Source: CAIMWS01 sp964409245 (GTDB lineage: Bacteria; Verrucomicrobiota; Verrucomicrobiia; Limisphaerales; UBA1319). Taken from it: a stretch of 64,000 nt of DNA. The first letter of the stretch is position 1, and each line of letters begins with the position of its first letter. The stretch is from positions 13,621 through 77,620 of the forward strand of contig CAYPCQ010000031.1 in assembly GCA_964409245.1 (NCBI GenBank). The letters run 5' to 3'. Below are positions 57,501 to 63,224 of this stretch, piece by piece. The notes under the pieces were generated by a model. It made no database searches and was not told the DNA's origin. It was given only the letters and a program-made list of their open reading frames with translations. A program made the position numbers and the translations under genes.

Positions 57501-57740
57501 ATTCCTCCCATCGGCAGCAGCCCCCGGTTGGAAATCCAAATGATCGGCCAGTTGGCAACGGTAATCATTTCCGGCCAGGCCAGCGACGCGATTCGCCTTG
57601 AATATCGGAACGATTGGGACGCCGGTTCGCAGTGGACAGCACTAATCCAACTAACCCTTCCAGCGGCCTCCTACCAATATATCGACGCCGGTTCATTGGG
57701 CAGGCCCCAGCGGTTTTATCGCGTTGTGAAGCTGCCGTAG
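48582..57740 (+). CDS. Giant secreted multidomain protein (CARDB, Ig-like, Kelch and propeller repeats)
   Basis: The 3052-residue protein starts with a signal peptide (about 1-23). Two tandem repeats of about 185 residues follow (23-209 and 209-402, each with YCWDM and a KRPL...V motif). A carboxypeptidase-regulatory-like domain lies near 510-590. A lower-GC unique region covers about 600-1000. A propeller-like region (about 1060-1440) is followed by CARDB-like domains (1460-1670), a TSP3-like calcium motif (DTDGDGMPDAWE, near 1683), and Ig-like domains near 1737, 1823, 2200 and 2598. Two TolB-like propellers (about 1910-2195 and 2685-2970) are near copies of each other and flank a Kelch propeller (about 2290-2597). 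The C-terminal 75 residues end in RPQRFYRVVKLP. Role is probably adhesion or surface binding; no catalytic domain was seen. Confidence 0.85.
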   Translation: MKTGAILVGFALVGASAFHGLGATGAVQVTVKSSTGANVPVSELNAAVLYTNTTGALVKKVEPVTANPVSFAGITYGAYKVEAYCWDMYAGVSANFTHNAATTPVTLQARTKRPLNVTVTYNDGVTPVSGATVKLDSRNGQTGVWTARATTTTAASGQAVVSAWPTTLPNENYRLAVILGGIGIGTLEPVTVNDDPSGSSYVINTTKTRPFGNINLAVMGPDGLSLPNAEMNAILIIDSAGQELKRQAPPSSNPVLFRDLLFGDYRAEVYCWDMLAGNSSVSHQSANSAASLRTFAKRPLTVTVVFNDGSTPIPGLAVDLESHNGATGAWRWRASAGTGADGTARFKAWPTTLGVDREYYRFRVYQGGIELGGMNFVAVADKPDGNSYVLGLSLIKPLAVSISSAAQKPGSSQVEIRFTMDEPARSQGTFEVRCSDTGGSSYNILPASEALDFRERANGIIRWDAGQTLPADTFNNNFKVSLKVTYGNVAGKAEMDAPFVLDLLGLTGGLLVYGNLYDAATGRPLPDATVTLAGQTVNPSLSGVFTFSNVALNRGNALTASLVGYQTGSWEVVPSPGAKIWPIGDLRLEPDSPSGKPIIQGLKAKYAGIFLSGASLMNEYTATVNWNGRIPGRVRFYANDQIVEEITGSRQTYVCSLALDTYYAPSLSSSANKLKAVALDAGGQESDGKSIPVWIIPLPDPIKYLAPQWPFTPYISSKGLSVQWNGKFPASPIEKELNIPTMGRFGVRLQADVQLKYEIVSGEFDFFGGSVTNATKANEAGYRYFDVPSRSIELYCGTKQFSGKWGFRVKGNASLSEGLRLKDVEALGSLGGKFEVARVGLLELAGPGLSSAASSIPGLNNLVRNISAGIYVIPAIEGKLIMGWDSGFSFKRTELKGELGLEAAYEPNLGICEMRLYVGGKPSVTLQVPEPLLKELRFKAYAGVEFKKWLFKVGPIEYVFIDSSYPAQSGLATMRVRALGGEPWDPNLAGPFNCVPQLMDRAWLKTGTAKFVAATTATSSIDIISATSLTGFRLPSHPVSKMTSVVEPPTQMNSVITNSTNLTLVENTFPDSQPAIACRNGDLMLLFLSDNELSNNLQFTDLSWTRWDGTNWSVPRTIETNTQAEFVPQVAYDGNGDVIAVWERVGDPAFNQTNLTAMAAEMEIVWSKWSRINQMWSKPMAMTTNSVLDHAPLLCGPMADGSLMAVWTRNSSNLLMGTNGAGSQVLWTRWNPDSQTWSAAQTLAEDLPYRLSQSLAGAGNRAFYVWARDMDGALTNGASQQLFGCEWTHGAWGLTTQLTADALGNRNARAAVDASGNVFLVWQKGDNLVLSTNLAANAALVRADSTTAGFTDCAVTVGPAGNLVLVWQEMTAEGSDLHYRVYDPASSAWSQDLLMFSDPPLERSFAPVWDPAGNLTVAYNKVQIIHTNMTLVLENGASVTVTNVPQPGRVDLAVVKRVLIKDLALNAGDFQASGVNYLPGDPIVLTATIRNPGDLGIANPKVGFYDGDPAHGGVRITNITMAGWLDGGTNTMVSAVWVLPEPATNHALYAVVDPDSAVAEFNEANNVQSLRIGDLDLQASLVSWRAETNGAVRVIAQIQNLGAPPATNSLLAIRRQGETNAPLATVQVPLLEPGHLAQLSLDLPPGTQPDGELLYQLVAGPAQAPGDVNPANNVVSFAVTRIIDTDGDGMPDAWELAHNLRPNDPADATLDPDGDGLANQQEYWRGTDPNVPDFAPTITLQPVSQSVIAGSEVDFEVAATGTLPMFYQWRKDGTNLAGGNVPLLTLENVQSADVGGYFVVVSNALGSATSLVARLTVTTINFPPWIVTQPQSQKVVVGTNVAFNITALGTPPFGYQWRKDGLTLAGATNAALVFTNVLASQAGDYTVIVSNLAGTVTSAVATLTVYPATEQTFLWVVTKGFKTTPGAGYGRALYGMGSNGAGGLVLVFEPTNLPPDTVFFSPQFSGKRVVFHAGPLAYPDRGGLYTGMVGDLGVYPIVHARGYKDRPAGEVRWVPGQDRVLFGNIGSGISSMDIDPNTDDEVLLTSNYFDEVAGIRSDTLRVVLQNSLYRPGARVWTMKLDGSDLRAINPFPGGSLADTPALSPDNRKLAVSRTGFQGIWLIDAETGQLITPADQPLVSEATVMTDGAMAWSADSLSLAYIANKEVWAVNIDGLHRRQLTHGECENPLVWGYYAATVTSKLPPTIITQPAGQTVPAGDSGTFMVEAMGSLPLHYQWSKDGALLAGATNAILVLTDVQSADAGGYKVLVSNGAGSVESITANLTVTPVTNCVSLPAQLAAESRAPMPKPGWGFVEAILDGKIHVLGGENSTCGHRKDHYVYDIGQNLWTIAASMTMPRMLSGAAALNGKVYAISGSISCGAVETDLVEAYDPASDSWSPCASLPKKLWSHAAAVWGGQIYVVGGTDQSGGVIRDVFIYDPVKNAWSQGIDFPGVPNAPSANPASSAVASGGKIYVAVHDGNNQRYWLYSYAPASGQWASHGIIPISYSNVWEPPRLAVFERYLGVVHHVEINGSVKMQLYAVDEQKWYPVETADLTFRGYSNVQVVGDGCGFYVLGGLKSGSDHSDQLWYVSFARGGAPQITQQPISQTVLAGANATFSVSAQGALPLGYQWFKDGVALPGQTSTTLVLLNLGTNQAGLYSVAVTNLYGVAYSSPATLTVQPPLGPDDFYWVITKGFQTNPGSGYGRALYGVNPDSGELTLLFEPANMPANTVFFSPQFNGQRVVFHAGPLGNPDRGGLYLGVVGQPSVIPIANARGHRDQPAGSIRWVPGKDQVLFANIWTGISRMDLDPDTDDEVLLTSNYFDEVEGVRSDTGQVIFSNSMYRDGGRIFTMNPDGTGIQPGNPFGALPYARCPVLSPDNAKILVSRVGQNGMWLANPNTWQLISPLNAPLITDTPDRGENSGWFAWSPDTRRIAFVSGNELWSINIDGTGRKQLTHGEGQALQVWGAYQPSVIPPIGSSPRLEIQMIGQLATVIISGQASDAIRLEYRNDWDAGSQWTALIQLTLPAASYQYIDAGSLGRPQRFYRVVKLP

Positions 57741-57795
57741 TGTCAAGGGGCGCCGGCCGGCTGGCCTGGAGCGATGCCAGGAGCCTATCTGAACT

Positions 57796-57920
57796 GGTGC
57801 GCTAAAGTGGCGCTGCCGGCAAAGTCGGAATCTTTTTACGCCGGACGAGAATTGTGCCGCGAACACCTCTTGACCAGAACCAGCCAGCACGGTTGAGCCA
57901 ATTGCAGGGGCGGGCTAAGG
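57796..57920 (+). repeat. Dispersed intergenic element, copy C
   Basis: Shorter and more diverged than A and B. The core CAGCCAGCACG is at 57881-57891. The left part has AGTGGCGCTGCCGG in place of the TGGCGCC region, and GACGAGAA matches copy B. It lies in the gap between the giant gene and the convergent SYLF gene, and its last few bases touch the SYLF gene's 3' end. Confidence 0.5.
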
Positions 57921-58451
57921 AATGGCTTTGAACTTGAATTTCTGTCCGCCCACACTGGCTTCATACATGAGGCCGCCTTTGGCCAGGGTGAAAACCGCCA
58001 CCCCCAACTGGTATTTGGCGTTCGCTGAAGCTCCCGAGGCGGCCGCCACCGCGCTGACTTGAGCGCTCAAGGCAAATTTGCCTTTTTTGAAGGCGTCCAA
58101 CGCTTCGGCTGTTTCAAAAAAAACCAGCTCCGAGTAAGACTGACCGCCCAGTTGCAAGCCGACTGTCACTTGGGTGAGGGAGCTTTCGCCAATGAGCTTG
58201 CCCTTCTCAAAAACCAATCCTTTGCCGTGCGCGCCGCCAATACCGATTGCGCCCTTGCCAACGGTTGGAAATACCGCGTAACCTGCCGCGCCTTCAAAGA
58301 ATTTTACCATGCCCTCGTCCGCCTTTTTGAATTGTTGAATCGTATCCGTCACCTCCTTTTCCCGCTTTTCGTCTGCGGCCCACAGCGAAGCAGAGGTTCC
58401 CAGTAGGACGATCCCCAACACTATCAAACAAAAGATCCGGGCTTTTCTCAT
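57915..58451 (-). CDS. Secreted lipid-binding SYLF domain protein (YSC84-like)
   Basis: The 178-residue protein has a signal peptide (about residues 1-24, ending SLWA). The rest is a SYLF domain with GAAGYAVFPTVGKGAIGIGG near residue 55 and LGGQSYSELVFFE near 100, and FTLAKGGLMYEASVGGQKF at the end. Bacterial SYLF proteins bind lipids. It lies in the periplasm or is secreted. It faces the giant gene and is followed by no close neighbour. A role in envelope lipid handling is the best guess. Confidence 0.87.
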   Translation of the reverse strand: MRKARIFCLIVLGIVLLGTSASLWAADEKREKEVTDTIQQFKKADEGMVKFFEGAAGYAVFPTVGKGAIGIGGAHGKGLVFEKGKLIGESSLTQVTVGLQLGGQSYSELVFFETAEALDAFKKGKFALSAQVSAVAAASGASANAKYQLGVAVFTLAKGGLMYEASVGGQKFKFKAIP

Positions 58452-58635
58452 AGAATTTCAAAGGTTGTGCATCTCGCTTACCGAAGCCCAAGCTAACACC
58501 GGTTGGCGATCCCGTCAACGTAACGGCCCAACGGTCCTTTAGGCTTTTAACCTCTAAGTCCGCACCCGCACACCCCTGACTTATGGGATGCCACCATCAA
58601 ATGATCCATTGAACGGGTGCGCCAATGGCTTCCGC

Positions 58636-60270
58636 TTATTGCGCCGCGGGGCGGGGTGGGGTGATTTTGTAAATGTGCACCGCCAGCGGCGCGAAATGGT
58701 CAGCAAAGCGGCCTTCACCGGCGGTGATTTCGCGCTGCTCATCCACCACTGAAACAGGATTGCCAGCCGCCAGGTGCGGCACTTGGATGGTGGCGGTGGC
58801 AGCGCGCAGGCGTTCGTCGTAGTTTACTGCAAACAGGTAGAGCGCGCCGTCGCACTCGCGAGTCATTATGTCCAATTTCACGCCATCCGGAGATTGGATG
58901 GCCGCCAACCCCTCTCGGGGCTGTCCCAGGATGGCGCGAGCCAGGCGGGTAATTTGATCATTGATCTGGCGCAGCGCCAGGCGGTTGGCTTCCGGGACGC
59001 CAAATTGGGCATAGGATGGTTTCCAGATGTGGGTGAAATAGCCGATGGCCGTGGCTCCGCGGCAAATGCACATCCAAACCTCGGCCTTGATATGCTCGCC
59101 GGTAACCTCTTTTTGCCCTTCCAGCGGGCCGGTCCACTGGCCGCCCTTGCTCGTTTCAATCCACGCATAGACTGGCCGGTGGGCGGCCATTTTCACCAGC
59201 ATTTCGGTGGCTTCGTGCCCCAGGTGAATCCAGCCGGGTTTGTTCCATCCATAGATTGGGTAAATATCATAGCCGGCCACGTCGGTGGCGGCGATATAGG
59301 CGGGATAGAGCGCATAGTTTTTCTCCGGCCAATATTTGAAAAATGGATGGAAATTCCCGGTGAGTGTCATGAATACCGGTCGGCTCGAATCGGCGGCTTT
59401 GATGGCACGATATTCCGCCAGGGTTTTCTCCGGCCAGGCTTGCGGCTCATTGCGGATTGGAGCAAGCAAGACATTCCTGCCGGCGGCATCGATTCCGGCC
59501 ACTTCGCCCAGTGACCCCCAGGCCTGGTCGCCCGGCGTGATGGCGAGGATCCTGATCGTCAAGTCCTTGAAGGTGGCTGGCTGGGATAAAGGGAATTGTT
59601 GGAGTCCCGGTTTGGGGGCCAGGTTGGTTTTCAGCAACTCCCGTCCCGCCGCCAGGAAGGCCACTGTTTTGGGAAGCGCCAGCCCCTTCGATATCGTGAC
59701 GGCCAGGCCCAGGCTTTCCACTGTCACGGGGCTGGGCAAATGAATGGTGAAACTGGCGTTTTCCAGAGGGTCTAAAACGGACCAGGAACTGGTGTCGCCA
59801 TCCACTAATTTCCACAGCGGATTCTGGGGGTTGATGCGGAGGCTTGGATCCGCCTCCACTTGCGCGTCGTTGACCGGGTGCGCCAAATCAGGCTCGTCGC
59901 CATGGATATAGCCCAGCACAAAGGGATGGCCTTTGAGTTGGGCGTCAAAAGGCATCACCCCATAAAGGCCCGCTTCCGCCGCCTGCTCCATATATGCGGC
60001 CAGGTTGCTTTTGCGATCCGCTCCGGCAGTGTAGCCCGCCGTGGCGTTCATGCCCGCGGCTTTCACCACCTTGAAGTTCCGGGCGTCCTGCAGCCAGGAC
60101 ATCAGGGGAAAAAACGGCTGGCCATTGACGTAAAAGGCCCGCTCACGAATTTCGACCTGCGAAATGGAAGGGGGCGCTGAAGCACGCCCCAAGCCGGGCA
60201 AGGCGAAGGGCATTAAAGTGCAAAGGACGGTGACCCAGGCCGGGGCCAGGCGCATCATGCGGATGTTCAT
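58636..60270 (-). CDS. Secreted glycosidase-like TIM-barrel protein with discoidin-like insert
   Basis: About 544 residues. Signal peptide residues about 1-30. The part FYVNGQPFFPLMSWLQ near residue 45 and GYIHGDEPD near 115 resemble the start of glycosidase TIM barrels. A beta-rich insert (about residues 140-275), with VDGDTSSWSVLDP, looks like an F5/8 type C domain. The barrel then continues with DVAGYDIYPIYGWN near 355 and PVYAWIETSKGG near 394. A small C-terminal beta domain ends the protein. Family not certain. It starts 10 bases after the queA stop, so it may be cotranscribed. The start at 60270 is chosen because the signal peptide follows. Confidence 0.7.
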   Translation of the reverse strand: MNIRMMRLAPAWVTVLCTLMPFALPGLGRASAPPSISQVEIRERAFYVNGQPFFPLMSWLQDARNFKVVKAAGMNATAGYTAGADRKSNLAAYMEQAAEAGLYGVMPFDAQLKGHPFVLGYIHGDEPDLAHPVNDAQVEADPSLRINPQNPLWKLVDGDTSSWSVLDPLENASFTIHLPSPVTVESLGLAVTISKGLALPKTVAFLAAGRELLKTNLAPKPGLQQFPLSQPATFKDLTIRILAITPGDQAWGSLGEVAGIDAAGRNVLLAPIRNEPQAWPEKTLAEYRAIKAADSSRPVFMTLTGNFHPFFKYWPEKNYALYPAYIAATDVAGYDIYPIYGWNKPGWIHLGHEATEMLVKMAAHRPVYAWIETSKGGQWTGPLEGQKEVTGEHIKAEVWMCICRGATAIGYFTHIWKPSYAQFGVPEANRLALRQINDQITRLARAILGQPREGLAAIQSPDGVKLDIMTRECDGALYLFAVNYDERLRAATATIQVPHLAAGNPVSVVDEQREITAGEGRFADHFAPLAVHIYKITPPRPAAQ

Positions 60271-60280
60271 AAGGTCGAAT

Positions 60281-61357
60281 CTAACACACGAACATGGCGT
60301 CCCCATAGCTAAAAAAACGATACCGTTCCTGGATGGCGTATTGATAGGCGGAGAGGATCCAATCCCGCCCGGCCATCGATCCAGGTGCGGCAAAAGCGCA
60401 GACCAGCATGAGCAGGGTGGTCTGCGGGAGGTGGAAGTTGGTGATGAGCGCATCCGCCGCCAGAAACTGGCTGGGCGGGTAAATGAACAACCGGGTGGCA
60501 TTGGAGCCGGCCACAATTTCCCCGCCGTTCAGCCGGGCCACGGATTCCAGCACCCGCAGGCTGGTGGTGCCCACGGCGACCACACGGCACCCCTCTGCCC
60601 GGGCCTGGTTGACCAGGCGGGCGGTCTGGGGCGGCACCTCAAAGACTTCCTCGTGCATGGGATGTTGTTCCACCTCTTCGGTTTTGATCGGGGCAAAGGT
60701 GCCCAGGCCCACATGGAGGGTCACGGTGGCCAGTTGGATTCCTTTGGCCCGGAGGAGATCCAGCAGGGTGGCGGTGAAATGCAGGCCCGCGGTGGGGGCG
60801 GCGACCGATCCCTCCGTGGCGGCGTAAACGGTTTGGTAACGCTGGCGGTCTTCCTCCTGGCCGGCATGGGGCGGGCGGGGGATGTAAGGGGGCAGGGGAA
60901 TTTCGCCCAATTCGTTCAGGGCGGCGCGCAAGTCCGCCACACCGGTGAACTCGAGCCGGCAATGGCCTTCGTGGTTCTTTTCCAGGACGGTGGCCTGGAG
61001 GCTGGCCGGCTGGGCCTGACGGTCCAGGAACAGCAGGCGGATTCCGGGGCGCATCCGGCGGGCGGGGCGCATCATGGCCCACCACTGGCTGGGGCCACAC
61101 TCCCGCAGCAACAAAATTTCAAAATGGCCGCCCCCCTCCGCGCGGATTCCCCGGAGCCGCGCGGGTATCACTTTGGAATCATTCAGCACCAGGAGATCCC
61201 CCGGTTGGAGCAGTCCGGGCAAGTCGAAAAAATGACGATGCCGCAGCGTGCGGGCAGGGCGGTCCAGCACCAGCAACCGGGATTGATCCCGCTCCGCCGC
61301 CGGTTGCTGGGCGATTAATTCCGATGGGAGGGTGTAATCAAATTCCGCTGTTTTCAT
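60281..61357 (-). CDS. queA: S-adenosylmethionine:tRNA ribosyltransferase-isomerase
   Basis: QueA adds the ribosyl part of SAM to 7-aminomethyl-7-deazaguanine in tRNA, a step towards queuosine. The 358-residue protein starts with the usual FDYTLPSELIAQQPAAERDQSRLLVLDR. Other motifs are DLLVLNDSKVIPARLRG near residue 52, SVAAPTAGLHFT near 182, and LITNFHLPQTTLLMLVCAFAG-type sequence near 305. Length is normal. No other queuosine gene is in the window. The glycosidase-like gene follows closely. Confidence 0.95.
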   Translation of the reverse strand: MKTAEFDYTLPSELIAQQPAAERDQSRLLVLDRPARTLRHRHFFDLPGLLQPGDLLVLNDSKVIPARLRGIRAEGGGHFEILLLRECGPSQWWAMMRPARRMRPGIRLLFLDRQAQPASLQATVLEKNHEGHCRLEFTGVADLRAALNELGEIPLPPYIPRPPHAGQEEDRQRYQTVYAATEGSVAAPTAGLHFTATLLDLLRAKGIQLATVTLHVGLGTFAPIKTEEVEQHPMHEEVFEVPPQTARLVNQARAEGCRVVAVGTTSLRVLESVARLNGGEIVAGSNATRLFIYPPSQFLAADALITNFHLPQTTLLMLVCAFAAPGSMAGRDWILSAYQYAIQERYRFFSYGDAMFVC

Positions 61358-61976
61358 TTCCCGCTTCTTTTAATCATCGTTTTGCACAGGCATGGCGATG
61401 CCACTCATGCCCGGCCCATAATCTATGGTTCCAATCCAGGTTTTGCCAGACCCATGTCCACCAACTGGAGGGAATCGGGTTTTTCGCGCCGGGATAGCCT
61501 CCGGCTCGGTCAAGCCCGGCGCGCCGCTGTTCAGCGATCGTTCAGCCGCTGCCATCCGTTGCCGGAACTGCCGGCTGTTGTGCCCTTGGAGGGCTGGGGT
61601 TGGGTTCGTCTGGGCCTTGCCCTGGGCGTCCGGTCCGCCTCGTTACCTCGGCGGCTACCGATCACAGGCTCACCAATGCAACAGAAGTATTCGCCTTCCC
61701 ACCGCGGGTAGCCGCCGACGTAAGGCGGACCCGAACCGTCCACATATCCGCCGATTCCGTCAAAACCCATGATGGTAGTTCCCGGGCGGGTTGCGCCTGG
61801 TTTGGAATTCGCCGGCCGCATGGCTGATTCGGCAGGAGATTAAGCCGATGAACATTGGGATTCAGGATGCCAATCCTCAGCCAATCCCAAGGCGATTCGC
61901 CCCACCAGCATCCGTGCCTGCGCGCGCAGGTGGCGGCATCCCCTTCGGGATTCCCAAGGGGGGAGGACACGGGATT
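61358..61976. other. Intergenic region upstream of queA
   Basis: No gene is supported in these 619 bases, although it is open in several frames. The right end holds a strong hairpin after the PEP-CTERM gene. Part of this region is probably the queA promoter region on the minus strand. I saw no preQ1 riboswitch-like sequence before queA. Confidence 0.45.
61940..61961 (-). terminator. Hairpin after the PEP-CTERM gene
   Basis: CCCCTT-C-GGG-ATT-CCC-AAGGGG forms a strong hairpin 16 bases past the stop at 61977. There is no clear T run on the minus strand, so termination is inferred from position. Confidence 0.4.
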
Positions 61977-62527
61977 TCAGATTTCAGCTCGCCTGCTGAG
62001 TATGCGCCGCACCAGGGCCACCCCCAGGAGCAGGAGGGGGATCGCCAGCCATGGGCCGGGTTCGGGCACGGGTGATCTCCAGCCCCCAGGAAATCACGGT
62101 GGTCACATCGCCGCCGTTGCGGTCAGCCGCGAAGAGCGTCCAGGCGCCGCCGGCGTCCAAACCCCGGGTTGCCATAGCCCAGGCCGGTTCCGCCCGCGGC
62201 GCCGGCGCGGTTCAGCAGGACGGCGAAACCCACCCCGCCCGCCGTTTCGTGCCGGAGCGTCAGGTAAAGATCCCCGTTCCAGCCACCGGAGAGACCCAGC
62301 GTGACCGTTACGTGGTCCACCTGCAGGCCGGCCCCCGCGTCGAGCATCTGGGTGTTCTGCCAGCCGGAGGGGTCGATGTCCGGGACCACGCCATCATTGG
62401 CGAAACCGGTGGTGAATTTCTGGATGATAATGGCGGCCGGTGCCGCCGGCGCCAGCAGCAGGAGCAGGGCCAGCGCGGCGGCCGGCAGCGGGCGGAAAAC
62501 GGGGTGGCTTGGGTGGTTGGGGCTCAT
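61977..62527 (-). pseudogene. PEP-CTERM protein with P-domain-like fold, broken by deletion and frameshifts
   Basis: Read in three frames this is one protein. Frame one (62527 to about 62180) gives a signal peptide (LLLLLAPAAPA), then a beta-rich sequence with VTVTLGLSGGWNGDLYLTLRHE, and reaches LGYGNPGFG. Frame two gives GLDAGGAWTLFAADRN and TTVISWGLEIT. Frame three gives VPEPGPWLAIPLLLLGVAL and RRILSRRAEI, the PEP-CTERM sorting tail. The first junction has lost about 30 residues expected in related proteins; the sequence GGGTTTGGA is shared by both sides. The second junction is a small indel just before the VPEPG motif. The gene would have been exported and processed by an exosortase. It starts 19 bases after the ubiquitin-like gene. 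A sequencing error could explain the second shift, less easily the first. Confidence 0.7.
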
Positions 62528-62546
62528 GGCGGGGTGCATCCCGGGC

Positions 62547-63197
62547 TTACGGCGACTGCACCGTGCGGTAATAGGCAGTGGGGTTGGGCGGGTTCTCGTG
62601 CACAAAGGAGGCCACCCCGGCCGAAGCGCCGCTGGCGGAGACCACCGTCCGGCTGCCTTGAACCGTGGCCCAGCTGGCCAGGTCCGTGGACACCTGGACC
62701 GCGTATGCCACCCCGGGGATGCCCGCATATTTCAGGGTCATGGACGGGGGGGCGCCGGAGGCGTAAACGGCGGAGATGAAGTTGGCGCTGGCTGGAGCCA
62801 GCGCGGAGATGGTCACCCAGCCGGTGGCGGCATCGCCGCCGCTGTCCGTGACGGTGCAGGCCCCGGCGTAGGCGGCTCCGCCGCCGGCCGGGAACACGGC
62901 GTTTTCGAGCGCCCAGGCCGCCTGCAGCGCCAGGCTCAGCAGGGCATCCCCCGGGACGCTGTAATCCTGGAGCTTCCGCCCATCCTCCAGCGCTTTGTCG
63001 GCGTAGGTGAGCTGCTGCCGGGCAGGCAGGACGCCAATCTGGTCCTGGATCTTCTGCTTGACGCTGTCAATGGTGTCGGCGTCTTCCACTTCCAGGGCGG
63101 CGATCTGGCCGGCGGGCGTCCGGACGTAGATCTTCATGGCGCATGCCTCCAGCGGGCGCCACAGCAGCAGCGGCAGAAGGAAGATGAGTGGTTTCAT
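62547..63197 (-). CDS. Secreted ubiquitin-like domain protein with verrucomicrobial C-terminal module
   Basis: The 216-residue protein has a signal peptide (residues 1-20, ending ACA) directly before a domain of about 72 residues (21-92) that aligns without gaps to eukaryotic ubiquitin. From memory of ubiquitin, 35 of 72 positions are identical, including IQD, LEDGR and DY, and Lys27, Lys29 and Lys48. Leu8, Ile44 and Val70 of the ubiquitin patch are Pro, Thr and Ala. The GlyGly tail is absent; the chain continues as AAWALENAV. Residues about 93-216 are beta-rich and end STDLASW...AYYRTVQSP, a module that other secreted proteins here also carry. Cys19 in LEAC could make it a lipoprotein instead. 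It lies 27 bases after the S74 gene. Function is unknown; a surface role is inferred. Confidence 0.9.
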   Translation of the reverse strand: MKPLIFLLPLLLWRPLEACAMKIYVRTPAGQIAALEVEDADTIDSVKQKIQDQIGVLPARQQLTYADKALEDGRKLQDYSVPGDALLSLALQAAWALENAVFPAGGGAAYAGACTVTDSGGDAATGWVTISALAPASANFISAVYASGAPPSMTLKYAGIPGVAYAVQVSTDLASWATVQGSRTVVSASGASAGVASFVHENPPNPTAYYRTVQSP

Positions 63198-63224
63198 GGC
63201 GGCATCCGGGTTGAGGGCTGGGGG

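Noticed and set aside
61358..61976. preQ1 riboswitch before queA
   Set aside because: I saw no preQ1-type aptamer sequence or pseudoknot signature in the upstream region on the minus strand.
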